A DNA stretch of 64,000 nucleotides, taken from assembly GCA_964036275.1 (NCBI GenBank), contig OZ038433.1:47115597-47179596 (forward strand), written 5' to 3'. The first letter of the stretch is position 1; each line of letters begins with the position of its first letter. This stretch comes from Litoditis marina. Its lineage: Eukaryota > Nematoda > Chromadorea > Rhabditida > Rhabditidae. The position numbers were made by a program, and so were the translations under genes. This document shows, piece after piece, positions 26,230 to 61,990 of the stretch. The notes below the pieces were generated by a model. The model was not told where the DNA came from. It worked only from the letters and a program-made list of their open reading frames with translations, and made no database searches.

Positions 26230-26410
26230 CCTGTTTGAAACGATACCGAGATTTGGCAAATCATACATCATCCATGACGACAACTCCAAAAAAATGTGAA
26301 AAATTTTAAGAAAAGAGGCTCGGTTGATAGGTTCTTGGTAGACCCACAACCTCCTTCGCACATGTACACATTACATACATAAAAATACGTTACAAAACCA
26401 CGATGAAATC

Positions 26411-26655
26411 CTTCCCGAACCGACTCTTCCCGAACGAAAACCGAACAGATTCTTCCCGAACCAGTTGGTTCATTCTAGAACCGAACCAAATTCAGTCCAA
26501 CAAAGTTGGAACCGAACCAATTCATGTAATTAATTCTGAAATTGGTCGACTGCCTAACCTTTATTAGGGTTTGGTTCGGTTTCATGTCGGTTTGAGTACG
26601 CGAACAGTTCGGTTCCTTACCGAACCAACTGGTTCGGGAAGAATCAGTTCAAGAA
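26411..26655. mobile_element. Foldback element rich in GAACC motifs
   Basis: GATTCTTCCCGAACCAGTTG at 26,450 pairs with the complement at 26,625-26,644, and further GGTTCGG/CCGAACC pairs lie between. It is immediately 3' of the tps stop. A similar CGAACC-rich stretch lies at 59,515-59,600. Confidence 0.78.
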
Positions 26656-26748
26656 GAAATTTGCCTCAAAACCACAGATATCCGATACATTTATTATATA
26701 TATTCTATTATCACAATTGAGTAGATGATAACCGTTGTTGTGAAGTGC

Positions 26749-50385
<23,637 letters not shown>

Positions 50386-53300
50386 CTATAAGTAGTTAAG
50401 TAGGAATAATAAAACGTTTGGAAGATGAAAAAATGTTCAACCGACTTTCGTTTATAGCCACACATGTGTGGGATAGATATACAATAAGTTACAAGAATTT
50501 TTGACGAAATTTCGCATACATTTGCATAACTTACTTGCTATATTGACTTCCACCAACATTTGGTATTATGCTTCTCAGATTTGCCGGAGATTATTCGCCA
50601 AATTCTCAACTGTAATATTCTCTTTGAAACATATGTAAATGAATCACTCAGCTGTGGATAAATTATTGAAATGTGTGCAGCGTGCCAATGAATTTTTGGA
50701 TAACATCTTTTCTCTAATTCCAAAAAAAAGATTAGAAAACTAGATAAAGTAAAGTTTACGTAACAACAAGTTTAAATGAAGCGTTAGGCAAATTTTAACA
50801 ATAAAATGAACGAGTAGTACGAAGCAGTTCGAAAATTTGAAAGAAATTTTTTCTCCGTTCAAAATCAAGTACTGAGTTGGGTAGCTCCTAAGGTGGTTCT
50901 ATGTTTCACGGTGTTATGATAATGGCAAGCACATGTCCTCATTAGTTGAGATGGCGATCCATTATGAATAAACTAGCTCGTCAATAAATTTGGTGAGTGA
51001 AACTTTTTGCTATATATGAAATATAAAACATAAACACTCAAACACATGGTGAGCTGCATTTTTTTTCTGTTCTCGAAATGAGTTTCAGATACTTTAAATG
51101 AAACGCTGGTCAGATTTACAAATTTACGTGAACAGAAAGAGGAGCGCTTCACTATTTTCCCGAAATTCAAATAAAGGCAAGAACGCATGTTCTAGTTGCA
51201 CCTCGACCTATGTTGGAAACGTTTATAGAAATTTCGGAAGAATTTTCTCATAGATGAGATACTTATTCTGAATTCTACAATTTCTGCTCAACTAATGTTA
51301 CAAAATTGAACGAATACTTATTCTTTTAATATTTCTGTTTTCACAATTTTTCTTTCTTCAAGAAAAACTTGATTGAAATGTTTCTTATTGGCGCGCTGGC
51401 AAAGTTCCAAGATAACAAAATGACAAGTTGAACCGTGGACTGAAACAAAATATTTAGATTTTGAAAAAGCAGTAAAACATATTGTCCGGGTATTCATAAT
51501 TCAAAGTAAGGAATAACAGGACATAAATATTTCGAGAGATCTATGAGAAAGCCGCAATCAGCTGATTCAAGACTTGGTATGAAAGATCAATAGTTCACTT
51601 TACATTCAATTACACTACGCAAGCTGCACTCGTCTGTATACAGTGTCAACCTAGTCAACATAACTTTCAGTAGTTTATGAGTTATTTTCTCAGTGAAAGG
51701 TATCACATCAGTTCATGAAATTGGTGCGTTTCACTCAGCACATTATTCATGAGTAGCACGTAGCACATACCATTCAAAAGTCTTTATGATGATAATCATG
51801 TTTGTTGCGAATAAACGTAACGCTAATATTTCTAGTAAATGTCACAGGTGATGCTGATTAATGTTTTTTAACAGAGAAACTACTGTCGAGAACACAGTTA
51901 TTTTCCAAATACGTATGTTTATTACTCGTAAACTCAAGAGCATAAAATATAGTAGAGAGTACAACATGTACGGTGAGAAACGTATAATGTTGGAACTTCT
52001 GATGAGGATCAAGAAATGAAAGCTATGTAGGTAAAATGAAAGAAAAATATGGCAATCCAATGAATAAAATAAACTAAAAACGAATAAATACCAACAGTAA
52101 ATGACAAAAGTGTTTCAACTTTTAATTCGAAGCAAAAGTCAATCGACAGCCAATAACATTATTAATAGCGTTATCTGTTGGACTAGACGAATTGTAGAAA
52201 AACAGTTATCAATTAGATAGGAAAATGGGGAGAGAGTGGCGGGTTACACTATTGTCCAAGGAGACCGGGGAGAAACACTGAAATGCATTGAAAAAGAGAG
52301 AGAGAGACAGATACGTTTAACCACTTGACCGAGAACATTGTTTATTTCGTATAATCAAATGATTTCTAAATGAATCGTAGCCATATAATTTGAACTACTA
52401 ATGAAATAATACAATTCGTGGAAGGTACATATTATATTTTCAAAAATCATATATCAGCTAATACTGAGTCAATTCTAGAACTAACCGGGTTTTGACATAT
52501 AGTTCATACCATTCCTACTGAGACTCCTACAGTAACCTCACCAACTTTCCAAAGGCTGTTATGAAGCTGAAAATAAAGTTCATGGAAAAAGCTCTCGTAT
52601 GTTTACTCTACCTGAGAATGAGAAGAAGGTACAAAAATCCTAAACTTCTCCGATCAAAAGTAAGTGAGGAAAACAGCTTTGAAATTTTTAAATCCTACTG
52701 TAGGAGTCTCAGTAGGAATGGAAAAGACTATACCATTACCATTTTTAGGTAACCTAGAAGTATTCTGAAACGAAAAATCGGTTACTACTACCGATAACCA
52801 AGTTTCAAGTTAAACTAAGGGTAACCGGTTTGTCGTCTAAGCTGAGCTCCCGGTTACACACCCCAGCATAGAGAAAAAGTTAGCAAAAGTGGTTAAGTTA
52901 CCAAAAAACACAGTTAGTGTCGAATTTCCCATACTAACCAGTAACTGAACCACTAAACACTTACAGCAAAATTTTATTCGGGCTTTAAGTACTTTTGAAT
53001 CTCTAGAGGGCTACATGGACAGCTTGAACACTACGGCGGTTCGATGTTTCACGGTATAATCATAATACGACGCTCACTTCGCCCTCAGTTAAGTGAGCGC
53101 ATACATTGTAAGTTAATATATTCAATAAAGAAAGAAAATTGATCAGTGTCATATAAAATAGTATTTTGAAAAGCGTCGGAAATTGAGTTGTAGTTTGACC
53201 TACAAACACAGCAGAACTCTCGAAATTGGAGTGCAAGATAACGTTTGTTATAACCGTTTTCGCTGCTCGCTTACTTCGAAACAGTGTAATCAATGGTTAT

Positions 53301-54480
53301 TGGCCTATTACATTGTACAAAATACTTCAGTTTTATATAAAGGACGTCGTGTCTCAGGAACATTTCCGTTGAATGTCATTATGATATTAGAAAACTTCCT
53401 CAAAAAAATCTATTTTTCAACGAACTCTCCGAAAACGAACCCGTGTTATATCCACTAGCAATCCACCCAAAACTTCCGAAACGTACTGTAGGCTTTCGCG
53501 AAATTTTTGAGAACTCATATACATCTCAAATCACATAACCACTACGGCGGTTCAGTGTATCACGGTATCATCGTATTACGACGCTCACTTCTTCCTCAGT
53601 TGATGGCTCGCATCATCCATGTATATAAAAAGTTATACATTTGGTTAACCGAATAACATACTACATTATCAGCTGTAGAGAGGAATATGGCCTAAAATGT
53701 ACTAGTATTGAACTACGCGTAAACAACAGAATGTGATGTAGTCACACTTCACGCACATTTATTAATTGTGAAAACTGAACATTAATCAAACTAGAAGAGG
53801 AACCATAAAGATCGTAATGAATGTAGCTTTTTAAATACATGGCCGTCGTGAATCGGTAATCATGCTTTATTTTCTAACGAGACAAGTCACATCTTAAATA
53901 TTTATCAGAATTACTTCAGGAATACCTGACGATCACAGGTTCTCATGCCATAGTCCACATGAGATGTCGTGAGTTTCAAGAAGATCACTATAGCTTTGAA
54001 AAAAGACAAAATGTTTCGTGCGAACGACACCTTCAGAATGAATAATGCGATCATTACCTATTGCGTTGTGTTCATTAGCACCCTGCTAAGTGGTAGAGCG
54101 TTATCTAACATCTCTTTTTGTTAAAGTGCAGGGATTTTCCAGCAAGGTATGCACCTCTTTTTGTAACGCACCCGGAAGCGATTTGGCACGATGAATCTCT
54201 AAGATCTCCCCAAGGTCGGTTACGTTTTCTAGGCACGATCATCGTGGCCGACGAGTAAATACGATGACATTCTCGATCAAAATAGCGCTAAAATATCATC
54301 GAACATTGAGCATATTTTGATAGTGATGTTGGTTGGTATTTTCGACGAGTCACTCAAACTATCCTGCTCCCGTCCCCATGTTTGTAGTTTGATCCTGACG
54401 TATCTCCAAGAGATGAAGTCAAATTGAGTGATGTGTCTTCTGATCACCCTGAAATGCAAATGTGTGTACTATCTCTAGGG
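50386..54480. other. Upstream region of tps, no gene recognised
   Basis: Must contain the tps first exon and promoter, not identified. Three related copies of a CACTACGGCGGTTC / TTTCACGGTAT.ATCAT sequence lie near 50,895, 53,030 and 53,540. GGTAACC-rich foldback sequence lies at 52,480-52,860. A minus-strand open stretch near 54,235-54,115 (GEILEIHRAKSLPGALQKEV, then a stop) looks mildly coding but was not placed in a gene. Confidence 0.5.
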
Positions 54481-54490
54481 GGTACAGCTC

Positions 54491-54642
54491 AGGCACCGGC
54501 GTGAACCGGCCCAACTCCACATCGTCTAAAAACGACTGGCCCAACACCTTATTGATTAAACTGTGGAGTTGGGCCGGTTCAAATTCCAGAGCTGTGGGGT
54601 TGGGACGGTTCGCGTACGTTGTGGCAACCCTATCGATTGCCT
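54491..54642. mobile_element. MITE family C, copy 1 (GGCCCAACTCC motifs)
   Basis: Starts AGGCACCGGCGTGAACCGGC and carries CGGCCCAACTCC, CTGGCCCAAC and, inverted, GGAGTTGGGCCGG and GGTTGGGACGG. The second copy at 61.3 kb lies in the opposite orientation. Confidence 0.85.
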
Positions 54643-55065
54643 AAAAAGCCAACGATGTCATATTTGACAACTTACAAGAAATGATGCTCTGAACATCGTC
54701 TTTATTTTATTGTAAAAACCTGCATTAAACAATATTTGCCGCTGGTTTTTTTTGTAATCAGAAACCTCTAATCATCTCAAATCTATTCACGTCGCATTTT
54801 TGTTATGATAGTACAAACATGTTCAAAACGTGAGTGTTTAGGTTTCCAAAAAAAACACACCAAAAACATAAGGTTTCAAGCAGTTGTTCGAATCTGTAGA
54901 AACGCAGTTCTGTTTTCTATGAATGCCCACGCTTCTCTAGGTTTCATGTTTTGAGATCGTTTCTAGTTTCTAGTGTTCGAACCGAAGAAAAAAACTCCAG
55001 CGTAACATTTTGAGTTTTTGTTTTGGAGAAAATCAAGTTCCGAATGTGTGGAGTTTTCGAATCTC

Positions 55066-55557
55066 TCATTCGTGAAGAAAGTGTTTCGTGTGAGTAACAC
55101 GTTGATTCGAGTTTCTTGTTTGACTTGGACTCCCACGTTTTTTGACGTCGCCGTATCTTTGTTGAGTGTGCTTTCCCTGTTGCGCGAAATGATATTGTTC
55201 TGTGCCCCTTCTGTTCACGCGCACGAGCATATTGAAATGAGCCTGATTCTCGACTTGCGTACGAACGCAGGCGGAAATTTGTCCGTTAACCGTGTTACCG
55301 TCTCGATAAATGTACGTTTCGCTTACCTGCAACTTACGGCATAACCGAGTTATGACGGAGCTGAGGCAGCTCTGTACGGTATCAGGAGAATTTCTCCTGT
55401 TCAAGAAATGATTAAAAAAAACGGAGAATTCATCGGGCCCGTTTAATGTTACGTTTCCAGTTAGACGCGCAATTAACTTTTCCATTCTTCCAAATCTGGG
55501 AGTATTAAAGAGATTCTCATGCAGACAGACATCAATCCGACGCCGAATAGACAACAA
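55066..55557 (-). CDS. Open frame of 163 codons, hypothetical
   Basis: Longest non-repetitive ATG frame in the window. It is lysine/arginine-rich at the C-terminus, with stretches such as DEFSVFFNHFLNRRN and FNMLVRVNRRGTEQYH. No signal peptide, membrane segment or family is recognised. It lies on the same strand as the decayed retroelement at 57.2-59.9 kb and 1.6 kb downstream of it, so it may be a relic of that element's 3' part. It could also be chance: a 108-codon frame is open opposite it. Confidence 0.25.
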   Translation of the reverse strand: MLSIRRRIDVCLHENLFNTPRFGRMEKLIARLTGNVTLNGPDEFSVFFNHFLNRRNSPDTVQSCLSSVITRLCRKLQVSETYIYRDGNTVNGQISACVRTQVENQAHFNMLVRVNRRGTEQYHFAQQGKHTQQRYGDVKKRGSPSQTRNSNQRVTHTKHFLHE

Positions 55558-55559
55558 AC

Positions 55560-57180
55560 TCTTTTTCAGTTTGCAGAGAAGTCCGTTTAGCGTTTACTGC
55601 GGGGACTTTGTGCAAATGACACAAAAACGTTTCAGGATTATATCTTCTCAAAATGCTCTCTAGCGACGGTGATACGTGTGGAACAACACGGATTCGTCGT
55701 AAAAAGACAGCGTGTGAAAAAGTATAATTACTTTAGCGCATGAACAGACATTTTATGTTGAAAAATGAAGAGACCTGGGTGAACGGAAGTCAGAATAAGG
55801 TATAGAAGTGAATAGAGATAGGATAGAAAATACTTTCTAAAAGCTTCTGGTGTGCTTAGTACAAATGGCATGACGTAACAAACACATTATGAATGTGACG
55901 CGGTAACAGAACATCAGGGCTCCAACACCCCCTACCACTCTCCTGAGATGAAGGTTACGTGGTTCACGTCAGAGTGTCGATCTGAGACAAATCAGTTCTG
56001 TCTTCGGGAACTTTGGCATGTGCGGCGGATTGAAGCAGCAAACGCGGAACAGAAGCAAAAAATAGAACATGATCTATTCTTAGTTTAGCGGCTAAGCAAT
56101 GTCGAGCGTATTCTAGGTTGATTAGACGTCTTTATGTTTGACCATAAAGAAGGATTCCGTAAATGGCGGGTTAGAAACATAGTTGTACGCGAGCTGAAGA
56201 CTATCTTTGGGTATCCACGCCAGTATTCATGAGCGTATGAAATACTTTTCGTTTCGAAATTCTTGAATTTGGCACCATTTCGTAGGTTGATGTGTTGTTC
56301 CATCTTCTAATTTGGATGGGTCGGCTGCGTTCCGGTCTGCCTCAGCGAGAAGTGATGCTGACGTGGTTAAAATCTAAGAACTAGAAAGTTCTGCTAGAAA
56401 TAGTCTGCCGGGATATGATGAAAAAAACATTCGCAATGCTCTCAAGGACCTCGAGCTCGTGTAGTGCACGCTTGGAGGTGTCTTCGAAATGTTCGGCCTA
56501 ATTATCTGACTGTGAATGAAGAGCGGTGATCGATGTGCTGAACTCGTGCCTCCGTGCCAGTAGTCTCATAACTTGGTTGCTGTAAACTAAGTATCTTGCC
56601 CGGAACGAAAGTATGGGGGAAGGAAAATGAGCAAACAGACGTTTTGGTTCAACGAGTTTGGCAGTAGTTGTAGAGAATGACAACTTGATGACTTTTGGTT
56701 ACTTGGAGAAGGCGACTTCTGAACAGATGTAGAATGATCGAGATAACGCATCAAGATGCAATGAATACAGTCATGATAAATCTTAGGTGACTGAGGAAGG
56801 CGTTGTTGACGTATGCTGAGTCATGATCCAAATGTAAACAGTGTAAAGACAGTTTGTCGGCGGTGACTGATAGATTCTCCAAAGTTCTAGAGGTGAAAAT
56901 GGCAGCGTTTTTTTTCAATCTGGGCGATTATCATGTAATCTCCCGGTTCCGTTTGTGATGAGATACTAGGGGTGGCGGAGAGCGTCGATTTGTTTGATAG
57001 TTGTGGACTTTGTAAACTCTGTCGTGAAGTTCAAACAGCATCAGACATCAGCGTTGTGGATGATTTGCTGTGTAGAAGGGTTTTTCTTTCTTCTTTGCAA
57101 AGTTTGCGAGGTGCGGCTTGTGGTCGCTGAGATTGTTCATATTGTCATACTGATACAAATGAAGATTGTTATCTAGCGAG
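55560..57180. other. Unassigned region 3' of the retroelement relic
   Basis: No gene, RNA or clear repeat is recognised. Base composition is more GC-rich than the gene introns and resembles the neighbouring retroelement relic, so this may be eroded retroelement sequence. Confidence 0.4.
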
Positions 57181-59850
57181 TACCTCTCTTCTAAGCTGCT
57201 TTTGACATTTCATCCTGAAGCATCTCCATCAGCTCACAACGCTTGCTAGTACGACCGTCCAAGTCGAAAGCGACGGTACTCTTGGTCCACTAGATATTGC
57301 GAACTCGTTCCCAATTCCAGGGAGCTACAGAATGGCCTCTATCGAACCAGACTTTAATCTTGTTGGAGCTCCAGTTCACGGCAAAGCACAGGAGCCCGGC
57401 CCACACCCCGGTGAGGGAGATCAGCGGATAACCTCATAGGCATCGCAGAGACAACGCAGCAGAAAAATGAATGGAAAATCTCCCTTGAGCGGTCACTTCA
57501 GTCTTGACGTGTTTCGCGTCGCTTGACCAGTTATGGGCGTATGAGAAGAAACCCTGTTCGGTTGCGGCGTTCTGCAGTTGAATTCTGGCGGCAGCGGGCC
57601 CGAGGTAGACGAGAGACGAAGCAAGAGGCACACGGGCTGGTCGGAGAGCGACAATAATAATGGTAATATATCAACCCGGTATTTGACAGACAATTTCAAT
57701 GGCTAATGAGTATCGGAGATGTTGATTCGAAGCAAAAATAAACATGTACAGGGAGGACAATAACTGATTCAGGATGTGTGCAGGCCCGTAGCTGTCTAGG
57801 ATGGGCTAGGCGGGGGATGACGAGAGTTGGCGAGACTCTCATGGGACCGGACAGCTGGAGCGGGAAGGAGGTGGATTTGTGGTAGATGCGATCTAGGCCC
57901 TGACTAGACCTAGGCTGGCTGCAAAAGGTGCAGACTACTAACTTTCCCGTATAGGCTACGAGGGCAAAGCACAAAAAATACATAACTTGAGAGAAGTAGC
58001 AAACCGCTTTTGCCCGCTGATCAAAGGAGATTGAGATGTGTGAAGCGCCTGCCTAAATACGGCGATTAAACTCTTGAACAAGAAATAAGAGAGCGAGGGT
58101 TTGACCGTAGTTTTCTAGGCATCCGTGAAAGACCAGCTTGTGAGAAGAATATTTTTGTGTTCATCCCTACTTTGAAGCGATGCGAGACTACGGAACCGAC
58201 CCGGTAATCAGAAGCATCAACCGCGACGTGATGAAGTTTCTATTGGGATCGTACTGTGTAATCTAGTTCAAGAACTGCTCAGGCTTTCGAGGACAGCTTG
58301 GCATTCGGTTACCTAGTTGAAGGGTGTTTTCCTTGAGTAGAGCGTCCAGTGGTGCATGTAGCTGGCGCATTTTATGCACGACCCTTCTGCAGTCGTTTAT
58401 GAATTCTGGAAACGAGTAAACTCAGCAAGGAATAACTCAGTCAAGTTGGAAGCAGGGTGGCACTCACTCATGGCACTTGTTGCCGAGGAAGGTGACCGAA
58501 GTTGAGAATCCTCTTGGATAGTGCGTCCAGATGGCTTGTATTTTTGTGACGGTGCGGTCAGTGACGACAACGCCATCGTTGTGAACTGCCACCTCGAAAA
58601 GTCAGGGAATCACAGAGATTCAATGATTTGCTGAAAGACGCCAGGGGCGTATATTACTGCAAAGGGCATATAAACGTAATGAAACAGTCGCCTTGGTGAA
58701 TATATCACACGCGGTGAGCAGTGGGTGCAGGCACAGCATCGGCGAGTCGTTGAGTGCAGTAGAGAAACGGCACATAGTCAAGTGGATCCATTTGACTCCC
58801 GAGGATTAGTTCCCGTTGAGGTCCTGACTTACAACTGACTTCTGCTTACTTGTTCACGCTATTCTCATCGGTGCCATCAACAGGGGGACTCATATTCGTT
58901 CCAACATAATATACCTTTTCGAACATTGGTACGTTGCGCGGAATCACGGGCAGGGCTGCGCAGATCCGTTTTCGATCACAAAATTGTGGACTTCCAAGAG
59001 TGGTTTATGCCACTTGAATAACTCCTGATAGGATTTTTGCAATTTTGATAGAAATATTTAGAAGAGAGATTGTTGTACAAACCGTCATTCAGTGTGCGAC
59101 TAGTGATAAACAAAAAGATTCGAAAGAGTTCAATCTTCTGAGAAGAGGTGATATAAGGGCCGATGTTCCGATGTGGGTAATTCAGAAATGGCAATTAACT
59201 GCTTGTTGGAGTGAAACCCAGGCAGCACTACAATGCAGAACGTTTTCGCTAGTGAAAAAAAGCTTTGAAGTAAAAATTGTGCATTAGTGCAGCAACGGCA
59301 ATGTAGAAATCGGTTTGCAGACAACTGAAATTGCCCCGTTTCAGCAAACAAATCATGTTTCAACATTGGGACTTTTTTGAAGGGTGTTTGATCCAAGTTC
59401 CGAGTTAACAGTGAATAACTACTGTATGTCTGATTACCGATCTTGCGATTAAGTTATCTTGTTGATTTATGGTACAGAACAACACAATTCACTGGAATAC
59501 AAAGTCCTTGCCAACCCGACCGACCAACCGAACACGAACAAATCGAACCTCTTCGCTCGAACCTACATACGAACTGCTAGCTGGTCTAGTGAACGGTTCG
59601 AACTAAATCGCAAAACGAATTACTCTGAATGAACGCATCTGAAGTTCTTCGCCGCGGCTTTCTCCAATTCCAACACCATAAAACGCTTCCTTCCTGTTTT
59701 GTGGCAAAGTTTGAACCTTTTCCTGGAAAACCGGGCAGTTCGAGTTTTGAGCGATCGGTCTGGGTCTCCAGTGATGGGCGCGGTTTGATTCAGAAAGAAT
59801 ACCCGGTGTGTGAGTTCGCACACAAAAAAGCAACGTAAGAGCAAATGGGA
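57180..59850 (-). pseudogene. Decayed Ty3/gypsy-type retroelement pol
   Basis: Minus-strand fragments in the right order for Ty3/gypsy pol. MPFAVIYAPGVFQQIIESL at 58,669-58,613 matches the reverse transcriptase motif before the YxDD box; VAVDASDYRVGSVVSHRF at about 58,236-58,183 matches the start of RNase H (VDASdyGvGAVLsH). A weaker match to the stretch before the RT (CPVFQEKVQTLP) lies near 59,740. A possible integrase C-terminal tail lies near 57,400-57,200. The fragments are in different frames with many stops, and no complete YxDD box was found, so the element is dead. No LTRs were recognised. Confidence 0.72.
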
Positions 59851-60098
59851 AAAGCTGCACGAGTCATGGCAAAGTTATATCTGTGAGCCTGCAAGTAGTA
59901 CCACCGCATGAAAGGGAACGACGGACGTCTCTGGGGTATCAAGCAATGTGACGGTTCATAGATGTTTGTTTGAGTTCGCTTTTACGATTACACCAGAGAC
60001 TCCACCAGATATATATGAAGTGTCTGATTGTTGCATCACGTTGTACTACCTGCTATATTCCAGCATTTACCGTCGTAGGTCAGCTTGGGTTACTCTGA

Positions 60099-60121
60099 GG
60101 GGGGGGGGGGGGGGGGGGGGG
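60099..60121. repeat. Poly(G) tract, 23 bp
   Basis: Uninterrupted G run. Similar poly(C) tracts lie at 1,901-1,914 and 63,847-63,876; lengths in such runs are unreliable in sequencing. Confidence 0.95.
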
Positions 60122-60124
60122 TGT

Positions 60125-61080
60125 GAGAGACCGCTGTGAGTGCCCAGGTTCCGGTGGCGTAGGTAAGTGTTCGGAGGTGTGAGTTGAAGAGGGAGCATTT
60201 CAAGTTGAAATCAGTGAACGAGGAGATGACCGACATGATGCTCGTTGATGAAGGAGCTAGCTTCGTCTGATGGTGATCCTTCGATCGTCTAGCCGGATGC
60301 AAGTGAAAACTTTGGATGGGCACCATTCGTTTGGATACTGGTGATAGAGCCCTCGCCATTCCATGTACAGCTTCAATCAAGCCGAAATCCTCCGTATATT
60401 CTGTGTTCCTGACTGGTCTCGATGACTCTCATAACAGTCTGGATACTGTCTCCATTGAACAGGAGCCGAGACAGAATCTTGTCTGTTTGAGAGGTTGTTC
60501 GGATTCTGGAATTTTTTTCTATGCGGACCAGGTTAATTTTAGAATTTATTCTGTTTCCGTCGTCAATAGAGCGTTGAGAGGTATGAAAACGGGAGATATT
60601 CAGAGGCTGATTCTCCGAAGGTCCCATTTTATTGTCCCAATGTCGTGTTTCCATGCGTGGCTATGACTATTCTAGAGCACCTTAGAGACTGTACATTAGA
60701 CGAATAGTGCAAGACAGTAGTGTGAGAGAGTGAGTAGACGTGATATAGCGCCAGACGACTAACGTGTAGGAGACGTAGATGATAAATGCGCAGAGCGCAG
60801 ATACTGATCTGTCTCTTTTTCGGAAATGCAATCGACAAAGCGCGCATGTATACACTATCAAGTCGAGATTGTTCCAAACTCTGAAAACACACCGGACATC
60901 CATGATTATTGAAAGAACAAGACTTACAAAAAAAATCGAGTCGATCAAACAAAAACGAGTTCAAAAACACGTCCTCTGAACGTAACAGAGGGACTGAAAG
61001 AGAGAATTTTTGTGCCGGTAATATCGCGCTCACGAATGGAAACAAGCAAACAAGTTTTTCTTTGAAACTCGAGGCTGGAA
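60125..61080. other. Unassigned region between retroelement relic and MITEs
   Basis: Overlapping open frames exist on both strands (60,316-60,666 plus; 60,629-61,045 minus) but none shows a recognisable domain or exon signals. On the minus strand it lies 5' of the gypsy pol relic, so it may be eroded gag; I saw no zinc knuckle. Confidence 0.35.
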
Positions 61081-61085
61081 ATGAC

Positions 61086-61200
61086 TTAAAGCAGGACGAT
61101 TATGTGGACCAATTCCGTATCAACGGTCCTTTAAACCGCAATTCAAAAATGTATTGCAGTTTAAAAGACACAAGAGACCACATAGTCGTGCTTCTTTAAA
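61086..61200. mobile_element. MITE family B, copy 5
   Basis: TTAAAGCAGGACGATTATGT at the left end and CCACATAGTCGTGCTTCTTT at the right, with TTTAAACCGCAATTC and ATTGCAGTTTAAA in the centre. Confidence 0.87.
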
Positions 61201-61325
61201 GAATATAAGGTTAAAAAATGACTCAAGGAAATGAAAGGGTGAAAATTGGGTACGAAGTAAAGTTTGGTTTTATTATTGGTTTATGTTTTGTTCCCGAGTT
61301 CAAAAATCATTATTGATTTTTTTGT

Positions 61326-61501
61326 AGGCCAGCCAACCCCGCGAAAAATGAACCGGCCCAACTCCAAATGCGAACCGGCCCAACTCTAGAGCGCCTAAAA
61401 CGACTGGCCCAACTCCTCAAAATAAACGGGTGCTGGACTAGTCACTGACTGGAGTTGGGACGGTTCGCATTTGGAGTTGGGCCGGTTCACGCCGGTGCCT
61501 A
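61326..61501. mobile_element. MITE family C, copy 2
   Basis: GAACCGGCCCAACTCC occurs twice at the left, and GGAGTTGGGACGG plus GGAGTTGGGCCGGTTCACG at the right, ending GCCGGTGCCT, the inverse of the start of copy 1. Confidence 0.87.
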
Positions 61502-61879
61502 AGGAAGAACAGAAAGGCTCAGCGGTACATGCTGCTCGGGTCAGCCGTGTTTAGAGTTTGATCGCGCGATCGTAATTTGATAATTTATGACGTCAATGCC
61601 AATCAAACTACAACTAGAACAGTGTATCTTTCCTACACAGTAAGATACTCTTGATTCACCTGTCTCAGCAATAGTTGTTTGATCATACGTTGTCTTTGAA
61701 AGATCTCTGTTATACAAGTGTTTGTAGATGAGAGATAGAATAATTTAGCTGCAACCACTTCCGATTTTCTGCTTAGGCAATCTCACCGAATTCGATGTTT
61801 CTGCCTTGGAACTTTTTTCGTTTCTGATATCCGGCCTGGGTTATTTTGTAGATTATTCACAAAATGATGCTTTTGTTTC

Positions 61880-61990
61880 TTTATGAACTTTTCTCCGATC
61901 AAATATGTCATTCAGTTTTGTCTTCGACAAAACTTCTTTATGAACTTTTCTCCGATCAAATCTGTCATTCAGTTTTGTCTTCGACAAAAA
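61880..61990 (+). repeat. 51-bp tandem duplication
   Basis: TTTATGAACTTTTCTCCGAT to TTCAGTTTTGTCTTCGACAA is present twice in a row with one substitution. Confidence 0.95.

Larger units (their letters stand above)
25442..26748. other. Spacer downstream of tps
   Basis: Contains the flank copy of 14.7 kb (25,779-25,875), a (CT)n microsatellite and a GAACC-rich hairpin. It must also hold the tps 3' UTR and poly(A) signal; several AT-rich stretches at 26,690-26,720 could serve, and none is certain. Confidence 0.6.

Noticed and set aside
25793..26309. 168- and 88-codon frames rich in Ser/Leu.
   Set aside because: Open only because of the (CT)n tract; no domain, and the region is the flank copy of 14.7 kb plus microsatellite.
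54049..54125. Possible tRNA on the plus strand (CTAAGTGGTAGAGCG, then GTGCAGGGATTTTCC).
   Set aside because: The A-box likeness is fair but the B box is wrong, and no acceptor or T-stem pairing could be drawn.
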